Notes under the pieces: model-generated
The model's input: the letters and a program-made list of their open reading frames with translations, nothing else
Databases searched by the model: none
Told to the model about the DNA's origin: nothing
Source: Bermanella sp034112345
GTDB taxonomy: Bacteria > Pseudomonadota > Gammaproteobacteria > Pseudomonadales > Oceanobacteraceae
Assembly (NCBI GenBank): GCA_034112345.1
Contig: JAWUVN010000016.1
Coordinates: 1-27,034 of the forward strand
DNA length: 27,034 bases
Direction: 5' to 3'
Part shown: positions 1-6,340 of the stretch, piece after piece
Numbering within the stretch: the stretch's first letter is position 1
Layout: every line of letters starts with the position of its first letter
Program-made: the position numbers and the translations under genes

Positions 1-347
1 CCCCCCACAATCATACTAAAAACAGAGTGATCATTCGTAAGCTGTATGTGAGGATCGGCTCCGGCTTTTAATAACGTAGCCACACTTTTATATTTCATTT
101 TTACAGCAGCCCAAGCTAAAGGCGTTATGTAATTTAAACCAACCGTGTTTACATCAACACCTTCCGATATCAGTTGTTTAATCGCCGACTCGTCCTCATC
201 CATAAGTTCATGGACTAGCTGAATCACTTTTTTATCGGTAAATGTCTCTTCAATACTTTTTCCTGCCCACTTCTGATCACTACAACCCGTTATTAGCACA
301 AGTACAAAAACAATCGAAAGTCTAAAAATACTTATTTTTTCTAACAT
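1..347 (-). CDS. Ankyrin-repeat lipoprotein, putative immunity protein (partial, 3' end off window)
   Basis: Minus-strand frame starting ATG at 347 and open to the left edge (about 115 codons visible; the stop is outside). Residues 1-22 form a lipoprotein signal: a short charged start, a hydrophobic core, then the lipobox LITGC with Cys22. The residue after Cys22 is Ser, not Asp, which by the Lol rule predicts the outer membrane. From about residue 48 there are ankyrin-like helical repeats, with DVNTVGLNYITPLAWAA followed by a second unit ending LLKAGADP. The ATG lies 1 bp after the stop of the lipase-like gene, with GGGGCAA just upstream as a possible ribosome site, so the two are co-transcribed and probably translationally coupled. 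Immunity to the neighbouring lipase is inferred from this layout and the predicted periplasmic location; ankyrin-containing lipoproteins can have other roles. Confidence 0.75.
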   Translation of the reverse strand, partial: MLEKISIFRLSIVFVLVLITGCSDQKWAGKSIEETFTDKKVIQLVHELMDEDESAIKQLISEGVDVNTVGLNYITPLAWAAVKMKYKSVATLLKAGADPHIQLTNDHSVFSMIVG

Positions 348-348
348 A

Positions 349-1086
349 CTATTGCCCCGATTTATCAGAAATATATTGCATTGAACCAACTACATAAGCA
401 CTGCCGTGTAGATCTAGTGTACTTGTAACCTTATCAATACCTTCTAGTTTATTATTATAATTAATCGAACCCTCCGGACTTTCAGATATAGCAACCGCAG
501 GTATTTCAATTCGATTACCTATGGCTTCTGGTGTGTATGCTATGCCAAAATTCGCGTCATGCTCTTTGCCAGATATCCAACTTCCCATTTCAGTTCCTAA
601 TTCAGCTGCGTTCTTATGTGGGGTAAAATAGAAAGCGGCAGCATCTACCGCTAAAGAATCTTGCGTAGCAGACAATGGTTCACCCGAAATATGATAAGCA
701 TTTATTGAAGACGTATCCTTGCCATCGATCTTAAGGCGCTCCATAGTATCCCGATGCAAACCAGCTGCATTAAATGTATTAGCCGTAGAATCGACACGTA
801 ACGCTTGTGCAGATGCTAGTCCGCCGCCCAGTGAGTGCCCTGTAAATGATACATTACTTGAAAGTTTTTTATCCAGCATATCTGCCACAAGAACAGCTTC
901 TTCATATTGTGCTGTTTTCATACCCAATGCTTGAGTTGCATCTGCACCACCGTCTTTTATAATATCTTCCGTACCTTTATTCGCAAATATATAGCTGTCG
1001 TTAGTTTCATCATAATATAAAGCACCACCAAAACCTGAGTCTGATGAAAACATTGCAGTATCAATTTTTATCTTCAAGGTACGCAT
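349..1086 (-). CDS. Lipase/phospholipase-like alpha/beta hydrolase (GHSLGG), 5' part frameshifted
   Basis: This 245-residue frame contains the class-3-lipase nucleophile elbow GHSLGGG with Ser85. Before it lie SDSGFGGALYY and ANKGTED, the usual early strands of the family. After it come TFNAAGL, GEPLSATQD and, near the C terminus, LHGSAYVVGSM, whose His227 is a candidate catalytic histidine. No signal peptide is visible, as expected for a secreted toxin delivered by a dedicated machine rather than by Sec. The frame starts at an ATG preceded by AGAGG (6-nt spacing), so an internal restart is possible. However, the family N terminus is found in another frame just upstream (1070-1204), and removing one A from the A5 run at 1065-1069 joins the two. 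The gene is probably frameshifted, or expressed only as the shorter form. Function as an antibacterial (type VI-like) lipase is inferred from the lipoprotein gene immediately downstream; no secretion genes are in view. Confidence 0.75.
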   Translation of the reverse strand: MRTLKIKIDTAMFSSDSGFGGALYYDETNDSYIFANKGTEDIIKDGGADATQALGMKTAQYEEAVLVADMLDKKLSSNVSFTGHSLGGGLASAQALRVDSTANTFNAAGLHRDTMERLKIDGKDTSSINAYHISGEPLSATQDSLAVDAAAFYFTPHKNAAELGTEMGSWISGKEHDANFGIAYTPEAIGNRIEIPAVAISESPEGSINYNNKLEGIDKVTSTLDLHGSAYVVGSMQYISDKSGQ

Positions 1087-1204
1087 CTGTAACCTCTACC
1101 ACCCCCTTGGGCAACTCTATCCTTCCACCTGTTTCAGTGTCACCATAAACATGTTTTGAAAGAATTGAGTCTCTAACACCTGCATCTAGGCTTAGCTGAT
1201 CGGC
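1070..1204 (-). pseudogene. N-terminal fragment of the lipase in a shifted frame
   Basis: Read on minus from 1204, this frame gives LSLDAGVRDSILSKHVYGD, then TGGRIELPKGVVEVTDAY and LEDKN before a stop. This resembles the N-terminal segment of lipase proteins of this type (an ...S..VYGD... helix, then a short ...LP.G... segment before the SGF motif). It has no start codon of its own and is closed upstream by a stop at 1207-1205. Dropping one base in the A5 run (plus-strand T5 at 1065-1069) continues it as LEDKIDTAMFSSDSGFG into the main lipase frame. I treat it as the displaced 5' part of the same gene. A sequencing or assembly error at the homopolymer is an alternative. Confidence 0.55.
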
Positions 1205-1351
1205 TTATTCGCACCCGACTGAATCGCCTCTAATTCAGGGATGATGCGGTTAAGCTGCTCCTGCCTTTCTGGAGATTGATTATAAGACTCCGCCTCCATT
1301 GCGGCAAACATACCGCGATAACTGGCCGCTTCCTTAGGCATTTCCTTTTCT
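1192..1351 (-). pseudogene. Fragment of an unknown gene upstream of the lipase, cut by the IS element
   Basis: The minus-strand frame ends TAA at 1194-1192 and encodes a hydrophilic, Glu/Gln-rich peptide containing EMPKEAASYRGMFAAMEAE and RIIPELEAIQSGANKPIS. It stays open across the left inverted repeat of the insertion sequence (nominal GTG start at 1377), so its natural start has been replaced by IS sequence; an internal ATG exists at 1341. I do not recognise the family. It may be a small accessory or adaptor gene of the lipase effector, or the N-terminal part of the lipase itself, because the lipase N-terminal frame opens (1204) just before this one closes (1192). Either way the locus looks broken at this point. 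Confidence 0.45.
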
Positions 1352-1377
1352 TGTAGCTGTACAGTAATTTTGGCCAC
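1352..1377 (+). repeat. Left inverted repeat of the IS3-family element
   Basis: The sequence begins TGTAGCTG and ends TTTTGGCCAC. Compared with the reverse complement of 2564-2589 it matches at 21 of 26 positions, mismatches lying at positions 6, 7, 10, 11 and 17. Confidence 0.8.
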
Positions 1378-1403
1378 CTAACTAGAGGTGATATGGTGTC
1401 AAA

Positions 1404-1715
1404 ATGAGAAAGCCTAGAAAATCCAATTTCAAACCTGAGTTTCGCTTGGAAGTCGCACAGCTTGTACTTGATAAAGGTTATTCAGTTCGAGAGGCAGCTG
1501 AAGCAATGGACGTTGGTAAATCTACCGTCGACAAATGGGCTCGCCAGCTTAAACAAGAACGGGATGGAATATCTCCCGCAGCTTCACCCATGACAGCTGA
1601 TCAAATTAAAATCCAAGAACTTGAAAAACAGATACGTAGGATTGAAGAGGAAAAGGAAATTCTAAAAAAGGCTACGGCTCTCTTAATGTCGGTCTCAATG
1701 ATAAATTCTTGTTAG
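1404..1715 (+). CDS. IS3-family transposase OrfA (DNA-binding subunit)
   Basis: A 103-residue protein. Residues about 9-50 form a helix-turn-helix (GYSVREAAEAMDVGKSTVDKW) that binds the element's inverted repeats. Residues about 70-92 form a leucine-zipper-like coiled coil (QELEKQIRRIEEEKEILKK) used for OrfA/OrfAB multimerisation. The frame overlaps orfB by 7 bp. The heptamer A AAA AAG at 1664-1670 is in the correct register for a -1 frameshift that yields the OrfAB transposase. Length and C terminus (KKATALLMS...) are usual for OrfA of this family, so it appears intact. Confidence 0.92.
   Translation: MRKPRKSNFKPEFRLEVAQLVLDKGYSVREAAEAMDVGKSTVDKWARQLKQERDGISPAASPMTADQIKIQELEKQIRRIEEEKEILKKATALLMSVSMINSC
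1664..1670 (+). promoter_or_regulatory. Programmed -1 frameshift site A AAA AAG in the IS transposase
   Basis: Within orfA codons CTA AAA AAG, the heptamer A AAA AAG fits the X XXY YYZ slippery rule. A -1 shift here continues as GYGSLNVGLNDKFLLVEML, entering the orfB frame without a stop. This is the established way IS3 elements make the OrfAB fusion. Confidence 0.75.
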
Positions 1716-2560
1716 TTGAAATGCTTAAAGAGAGCCATGCTGGTCAGGTAATTTGTAACGTATTTAGTATCCATCGCAGTAGCTATAATTATTGGAAAGG
1801 AAGATCGAAAATAATATCTGCAGGCAAAGTAATACTGAATAGCGAGGTCCGTGCTGCATTTAAACTTATCAATGAATCAGCAGGGTCCCGCAGCATCACT
1901 AATATGGTTACGGCCAATGGACACACTTTAAGCCGCTATCGCGCTCGAAATATCATGAAAGAACTAGGGCTTCGAAGTCGTCAGCCTTCAGGACCTAAAT
2001 ATAAGAAAACGAATAATGAACACCTGGCTGTGCCGAACATTCTTAAGCGTGAATTCGATGTTAAAAGCCCTAATCAGGCTTGGTGTGGTGATGTTACTTA
2101 TATCTGGATCGGGAAACGCTGGACGTATTTAGCAGTGGTCCTTGATTTATATTCAAGGAAACCAGTGGACTGGGCATTTTCATTGCCTCCTGATAGCCAG
2201 CTCACAAGTAAAGCACTCATTAATACTTATGAATCTCGAGGAAAGACTAAAGGAATCTTCTTTCATTCTGACCAGGGTATGCATTACACCAGTAAGAAGT
2301 TTAGGCAAACCTTATGGCGCTACCAGATTAATCAAAGCATGAGTCGACGAGGAAACTGTTGGGATAACGCCCCGATGGAACGCTTCTTTAGAAGCTTAAA
2401 AACAGAATGGGTACCAAGTATGGGTTACCTTAGTTTTTGTGAGGCAGAGTTTTCTATAACAAGTTACATTCTTGAATATTATAGTTGTGCGAGACCGCAC
2501 CAGCATAATAATGGAATGTGTCCTAATGAGGCTGAAAGGAATTACTGGAAAGCCTCTTAA
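1709..2560 (+). CDS. IS3-family transposase OrfB (DDE catalytic subunit)
   Basis: This is a 283-residue frame with an N-terminal HTH_21-like region (about 40-100) and an rve integrase core (about 115-280). The catalytic triad is visible: Asp128 in WCGDVTYI, Asp188 in HSDQGMHY and Glu224 in NAPMERFFRSLKTE, a 35-residue D-E spacing. The nominal start is TTG at 1709; the functional product is more likely the OrfAB fusion made by -1 slippage at 1664-1670. No internal stop or missing catalytic residue is seen, so the element could be active. Confidence 0.93.
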   Translation: MLVEMLKESHAGQVICNVFSIHRSSYNYWKGRSKIISAGKVILNSEVRAAFKLINESAGSRSITNMVTANGHTLSRYRARNIMKELGLRSRQPSGPKYKKTNNEHLAVPNILKREFDVKSPNQAWCGDVTYIWIGKRWTYLAVVLDLYSRKPVDWAFSLPPDSQLTSKALINTYESRGKTKGIFFHSDQGMHYTSKKFRQTLWRYQINQSMSRRGNCWDNAPMERFFRSLKTEWVPSMGYLSFCEAEFSITSYILEYYSCARPHQHNNGMCPNEAERNYWKAS

Positions 2561-2563
2561 ACT

Positions 2564-2589
2564 GTGGCCAAATTTACTTGACCACTACA
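2564..2589 (-). repeat. Right inverted repeat of the IS3-family element
   Basis: Reverse complement begins TGTAGTGGTCAAG and ends TTTGGCCAC, the partner of the left repeat at 1352-1377. It starts 3 bp after the orfB stop codon. Confidence 0.8.
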
Positions 2590-2677
2590 CACCTTTGCAT
2601 CTAAAGGTAAGGTCGAACTGTCGGTATTTGATACTAAATAGGCTTTGCCCCTTATAGTTTCTGCATTTATATAATTA

Positions 2678-3106
2678 TTAATTAGGTTTAGGAAAATCTC
2701 GTATACCCTCTGAAGAATAACGCATTTCACATTCATCAATCGAAGCTTTTACCACTTTACGCTTAAATGTATCTTCTATTTTTAGCCAAAGATCGACCAT
2801 GTCTTTCTTAGTATCAGTTTCTTTAAACGCTTCTAATAATAATTGTAATCTGGCGCTATATACTTCTTCGGTAATATTAATATGCTTGTGGGCGCTGGGA
2901 GGAGTTTTTCCACCATACTGGTTATAACCACCCAGAGCAGCTTGCATAAAATCCACTTGCTGAGACTCTATGTGATCCCTGGGTATGCCTTCAAAAAACT
3001 GACTTAACCATGGATCCGCATATACCCTGTCATAAAAAGCCGTTGTGACTTTTATAACCGCAGCCCGACCGCCCATCTGTTCAAACTGTTCTGCCTTATT
3101 CGACAT
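2678..3106 (-). CDS. Truncated (2-on-2) hemoglobin
   Basis: A 142-residue bacterial globin of the truncated family. The N-terminal GGRAAVIKVTTAFYDRVYADP carries the B10-type Tyr25 that contacts bound ligand. His73 in SAHKHINIT is the probable proximal heme ligand (F8). The C-terminal helices end about residue 130. Such proteins bind heme and O2 or NO in the cytoplasm and are linked to NO detoxification or oxygen handling. The start ATG at 3106 is preceded by AAGGGGTG. It lies 56 bp downstream of a CheY-like gene on the same strand and may share its transcript. The IS element ends 88 bp beyond the stop. Subgroup (I versus II) is not certain from reading alone. Confidence 0.9.
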   Translation of the reverse strand: MSNKAEQFEQMGGRAAVIKVTTAFYDRVYADPWLSQFFEGIPRDHIESQQVDFMQAALGGYNQYGGKTPPSAHKHINITEEVYSARLQLLLEAFKETDTKKDMVDLWLKIEDTFKRKVVKASIDECEMRYSSEGIRDFPKPN

Positions 3107-3162
3107 GCATCACCCCTTCAAAAAAATAACAATAAAACAAGAGCTGCATTATCGATAGGATA

Positions 3163-3525
3163 TTAGCCTACTGTTCTGTGAACAGCCGCGAGTAAACGGT
3201 CTTTATCCACAGGCTTAGCGATCCAACCAGTTGCCCCTACTGTTTTCGCTTTTTGTTTTTTGTAATCGGCCGTTTCGGTTGTAATAACTAAAATAGGTTT
3301 TGATTTATACCCTTCTAAACGTCGCAAGTGGCCCACTAAACTCATGCCACCCATCTCAGGCATATTTAAATCGGTAATAACAAGATCAACCGTATGATCT
3401 TTTGCCCAATCTAGGGCAACACGACCATTCTCTTTTACAAATACGGTATGACCTTCGCTTTCTAATACTACTTTCATTAAAGTTCGAATGGCTTCACTGT
3501 CATCCACGGCTAAAATACTGGCCAT
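3163..3525 (-). CDS. CheY-like single-domain response regulator
   Basis: A 120-residue protein consisting only of a receiver domain. The acidic pocket is Asp8/Asp9 (AVDDSE), the phospho-acceptor is Asp52 (VITDLNMPEMGG), the switch threonine is in ITTET (about 82-83), and the conserved lysine is Lys104 (WIAKPVD). There is no output domain, so it should act by protein contact, as CheY does on the flagellar motor or as a phosphate shuttle. AGGAG lies 6 nt before the ATG. It is 67 bp downstream of a GGDEF protein gene on the same strand, hinting at a shared signalling role. No histidine kinase is encoded nearby, so the partner is unknown. Confidence 0.93.
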   Translation of the reverse strand: MASILAVDDSEAIRTLMKVVLESEGHTVFVKENGRVALDWAKDHTVDLVITDLNMPEMGGMSLVGHLRRLEGYKSKPILVITTETADYKKQKAKTVGATGWIAKPVDKDRLLAAVHRTVG

Positions 3526-3592
3526 TACATACTCCTACATTAATATAAATATCACTGCTTAAAGAATAGGTCAGATACGAGCATTCAGGGGA

Positions 3593-4720
3593 CTATTTCG
3601 CCACTTCAATTCGATTCCGGCCCTTTTCTTTTGCCTTGTATAGGGCTTTATCAGCCCGGGATATCACGTAATGATGAGGCTCAGAGCCCGTTTGCCTAGC
3701 TAAGCCAAAGCTCGCGGTTATGTGTAAAGGTTTACGCTCGCTGCCTTTTCCACGCTTATCCTTGCCTCTTTTGTCTTTTTTTCGTACCTGACTCTTTGGG
3801 TACAAGTTGTATTCTTCTAATGCTATTCGCGTTTCATCTAAATATTTATAGACGTCTTCACTGTCACTTTTTGAAAAAACCAATACAAACTCTTCACCAC
3901 CGTATCGATACACATTACTTTTACTGGTTTTACTTAAAACTTTGGCCACCATTTTCAAAACATCGTCCCCAACCTGATGCCCATGGTTGTCATTAAATTT
4001 TTTAAAATGATCCACATCGGCCATGGCCAACAAATAATCTTTGCCAATGGTTTTTAATTTAAACTCCATGGCACGCCGGCCAGGTATACCTGTTAGCTCA
4101 TCAATAAAGGCCATGGCATAACTGTCGATTGTTAAAGAAAATAGTGTGGCAAGCGAGATCCAAAGTATTGCGTATTGACCCTGCGCCCAACCCAATGCAT
4201 AGATCCATATGCCCAACAACGACCAAAATGCCGCCCAGCGACCTAATCGTTGCCAGTACATAGAAAAAGCCAACACCAAAGAAATCATTATTCCACCGAC
4301 CCAAAACACCGATAAACTTTCGTATACCGAAACTACTTTGGATATTTTGAAAGGTTCAAAACCTAAAATGATAATAAATAAGAATAAAACACCGTTTACT
4401 AGATGCATGAGGTGAAACCAAGGTCGCTGCCCCCATTGAAGATTAACCACCGCCAGATAAATAAAAATCGCATCCATAACGAATGGGGCATCGCGATTGA
4501 AACCAAACGCCCATATATCAGGGGTCATAATCAAGATAACAGGAAGAACAGAGAAAATGGTTTGCTGTAAAAGAAGCAAATAAGCTCGACCAATAGTGAA
4601 CAGTAACAACCCGATAATTAAATACACAGGCGTCGGTAATGCCTGAGGTGGAATAAACCCCAGTGCTAATAATATAAGAAGTGGAACGGCGATATTTAAA
4701 ATCGTCAAGCGCAGCTGCAT
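3593..4720 (-). CDS. Membrane-bound diguanylate cyclase (GGDEF domain, GGEEF active site)
   Basis: A 375-residue protein. Residues 1-205 contain about six hydrophobic membrane segments with no known sensory family recognised. Residues 206-375 form a GGDEF domain: DELTGIPGRRAME, the Mg/GTP-binding DVDHFKKFNDNHGHQVGDD and the active-site GGEEF at 274-278. It should make cyclic di-GMP from two GTP at the inner membrane. The RxxD inhibitory site normally found just before the GGEEF is absent (TSKS instead), so product inhibition may be lost. Residues 313-330 are a very basic insertion with a tandem DKRGK repeat, between GGEEF and the HITASFGLA strand. The start ATG is preceded by AGGGATGG. The CheY-like gene follows 67 bp downstream. 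Confidence 0.93.
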   Translation of the reverse strand: MQLRLTILNIAVPLLILLALGFIPPQALPTPVYLIIGLLLFTIGRAYLLLLQQTIFSVLPVILIMTPDIWAFGFNRDAPFVMDAIFIYLAVVNLQWGQRPWFHLMHLVNGVLFLFIIILGFEPFKISKVVSVYESLSVFWVGGIMISLVLAFSMYWQRLGRWAAFWSLLGIWIYALGWAQGQYAILWISLATLFSLTIDSYAMAFIDELTGIPGRRAMEFKLKTIGKDYLLAMADVDHFKKFNDNHGHQVGDDVLKMVAKVLSKTSKSNVYRYGGEEFVLVFSKSDSEDVYKYLDETRIALEEYNLYPKSQVRKKDKRGKDKRGKGSERKPLHITASFGLARQTGSEPHHYVISRADKALYKAKEKGRNRIEVAK

Positions 4721-4840
4721 AAACCATCCCTAGTCAGTAATGGTTTTAGTATAGCCACATATGGTTAAAGGAAAGGGACTGTCCGACACTGGCCTCTAGA
4801 AATGAGTAAGATTAGACAGAAAACCACTTTATTAATCCTG

Positions 4841-5578
4841 CTATGCCACAAACGGCAAGATAAAGGCACACAATACGCCCATAAAGCTCATACTTAAGGC
4901 TGCAAATGCCCCTTGCTCACTGCCAAGCTCTAATGCTTTTGATGTACCCACTGCATGTGCGCACACTCCCAACGCGCAACCTTGGGCTGGGCCGGCATGA
5001 ATATTAAATAATCGGAATAAAGGTGGGGCCATAATTGCCCCTAAAATTCCCGTAATCATAATGATTGCTGCTGCCAACGCTGCAAGGCCGTTTATTTCAG
5101 GTGCAATTTGCAAAGCAAAAGCCGTGGTAATGGATTTTGTCCACATAGAATTAATACTGACTTCTGATCCACCCATTATCCACAAAACACCCACTGCAAC
5201 CGCAATAGTAATGGCTCCGCCAAGTACATTACTGATCAAAAACGGCAACCAATATTGCCTTAAAGCTTTTAAGTTTTCATACAAGGGGATCGCTAAGGCT
5301 ACTATTACTGGACCCAAGAATTCGCTTAACACCTGAGCACTGCCCATATAGCGATCGAAACTCAAGTCGGTAAACAACACCACCAAACACACACTTACAA
5401 CACTCACCATCACAGGGTGTAAAAAGGGCTGTTGTGCACTCTTGCGATACAGCCACAAGCCAATTTGAAAACTCATCAAGGTAAGCACCAAGCCTAAATA
5501 AGGGCTTTGCCACACACCATTGATAGCAGCATCCCAATCCAAAATCGGTGATTGTACTTCCACAAGTTGAGTATTCAT
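4841..5578 (-). CDS. lrgB: LrgB/CidB-family membrane protein
   Basis: A 245-residue polytopic inner-membrane protein with the family's motifs: QQPFLHPVMVS near the N terminus, LGPVIVALAIPLYEN, TKSITTAFALQIAPEING, and the C-terminal GCALGVCAHAVGTSKALELG. The length matches LrgB (about 230-245). LrgB acts with LrgA. Proposed roles are holin/antiholin-like control of murein hydrolase export and, in some bacteria, transport of pyruvate or glycolate-type metabolites; the actual substrate cannot be read from sequence. Its ATG overlaps the lrgA stop in an ATGA junction, so translation is coupled. Confidence 0.92.
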   Translation of the reverse strand: MNTQLVEVQSPILDWDAAINGVWQSPYLGLVLTLMSFQIGLWLYRKSAQQPFLHPVMVSVVSVCLVVLFTDLSFDRYMGSAQVLSEFLGPVIVALAIPLYENLKALRQYWLPFLISNVLGGAITIAVAVGVLWIMGGSEVSINSMWTKSITTAFALQIAPEINGLAALAAAIIMITGILGAIMAPPLFRLFNIHAGPAQGCALGVCAHAVGTSKALELGSEQGAFAALSMSFMGVLCAFILPFVA

Positions 5579-5964
5579 GATTCACGACCTGGTTTAGTTT
5601 GTCGCTTAATCAAGCTTTGAGCTAATAATCCACAGGCTGGAATACCAATCAATAAACTCACAATAATGGCTGTTAGTAGTGCGATGCCCTCTCGTTCAAT
5701 TAAGCCCATAAAATTTACAATGCCCACAGATGCAGGAACGATAAATAAAGGCAGGTAAGGTAAGAGCCCATTACTGCTGGATTTTAAATCAGGCTTGATA
5801 CCACCTCGTATAACCAGAGTGATGAACAACAACAACATACCTAATACCGAACCGGGTACAGGCAAAGATAAAAGATGAGCCACAAACTCACCCATCAACA
5901 AATACAATAGAAATACAATTAAGCCGTAGAGCATGTTGTTTTTTAACCAAATTGAAGGAACCAA
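5575..5964 (-). CDS. lrgA: LrgA/CidA-family holin-like membrane protein
   Basis: A small protein with four hydrophobic segments. The family pattern starts at MLYGLIVFLLYLLMGEFV and continues LPVPGSVLGMLLLF, then LPLFIVPASVGIVN. The frame is open to 6054, but LrgA proteins are about 120-130 residues and begin at the first membrane helix. Moreover one copy of the intergenic repeat (6000-6031) overlaps the upstream part, which argues against coding there. I place the start at TTG 5964 because AGAGG lies 6 nt before it. ATG 5934 (no ribosome site) and ATG 5997 (weak) are alternatives. Its TGA overlaps the lrgB ATG. The two products work as a pair in the inner membrane. Confidence 0.85.
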   Translation of the reverse strand: MVPSIWLKNNMLYGLIVFLLYLLMGEFVAHLLSLPVPGSVLGMLLLFITLVIRGGIKPDLKSSSNGLLPYLPLFIVPASVGIVNFMGLIEREGIALLTAIIVSLLIGIPACGLLAQSLIKRQTKPGRES

Positions 5965-5999
5965 CCGCCGCCTCTGGGCTGGCGACTTGTGTCCCATAG

Positions 6000-6031
6000 T
6001 TATGCAATTATTTACCCACAGAAATTGTGCA
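6000..6031 (+). repeat. DnaA-box repeat, copy A (divergent)
   Basis: TTATGCA followed by TTACCCACA (6012-6020), an 8/9 match to the DnaA box TTATCCACA. Preceded by GTGTCCC, as in copy C. Its right end mirrors its left (ATTGTGCATAA), giving partial palindromy. Confidence 0.55.
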
Positions 6032-6110
6032 TAAATTTTAACGTTCTCTTTCAAACCAGCCCTAGGGACCGGTCAACATGGTGCTTTTTCAGGCAATTTA
6101 ACGGACCTGT

Positions 6111-6128
6111 ACAGCCTATACAGGCTGT
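6111..6128. promoter_or_regulatory. Dyad ACAGCCT-N4-AGGCTGT, possible operator upstream of lrgAB
   Basis: A perfect 7-bp inverted repeat with a 4-bp centre (ATAC), about 150 bp upstream of the chosen lrgA start. The size and symmetry suit a dimeric regulator, but no regulator gene is adjacent and no T-run follows, so the role is a guess. Confidence 0.3.
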
Positions 6129-6145
6129 GGACATCTATCCTAAAG

Positions 6146-6175
6146 TTATGCAGATACTTATCCACAGATAATGTG
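6146..6175 (+). repeat. DnaA-box repeat, copy B
   Basis: TTATGCAGATAC followed by a perfect TTATCCACA (6158-6166) and GATAATGTG. Nearly identical to copy C over 30 bp and 146 bp to the right of copy A. Confidence 0.65.
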
Positions 6176-6304
6176 TAAAACCCCTATTTTCAAGCACTTA
6201 GCTAATTTAAAAATAAATACCAAGAGATAAAACACGCCGTACAAAAAACATACTATCTAACAACAGCAACCCGTGTATACGGGCTAGAAACAAGTGTCCC
6301 TATG

Positions 6305-6340
6305 TTATGCATATACTTATCCACAGATAATGTGGATAGG
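6305..6340 (+). repeat. DnaA-box repeat, copy C, with inverted second box
   Basis: TTATGCATATAC, then TTATCCACA (6317-6325), GATAA, then TGTGGATAG (6331-6339), the reverse complement of CTATCCACA. The two boxes form an 8-bp perfect inverted repeat around a 5-bp centre. Confidence 0.65.

Larger units (their letters stand above)
1352..2589 (+). mobile_element. IS3-family insertion sequence, complete, about 1.24 kb
   Basis: Two overlapping transposase frames (orfA, orfB) are bounded by imperfect 26-bp inverted repeats that begin TGTAG and end GGCCAC inward, matching at 21 of 26 positions. Length, the TG...CA ends, the -1 slippage site and the DD(35)E residues are all typical of the IS3 family. 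Flanking bases (TCT before 1352, CAC after 2589) do not form the 3-4 bp target duplication expected, so the copy may have arisen with an adjacent deletion or by recombination. It sits between the hemoglobin gene and the lipase locus, in opposite orientation to both, and interrupts a reading frame at its left end. Confidence 0.9.

Noticed and set aside
719..934. Plus-strand open frame opposite the lipase gene
   Set aside because: Shadow of the minus-strand lipase; no ribosome site or recognisable protein.
5965..6054. Upstream extension of the lrgA frame to TTG 6054
   Set aside because: Covers a copy of the intergenic repeat, has no ribosome site and makes LrgA longer than its family.
6000..6340. 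Chromosomal replication origin (oriC)
   Set aside because: Too few boxes, no clear AT-rich unwinding region, and no dnaA, dnaN, gidA or rpmH genes nearby.
6000..6340. CRISPR array
   Set aside because: Only three imperfect copies with spacers of over 110 bp; no cas genes.
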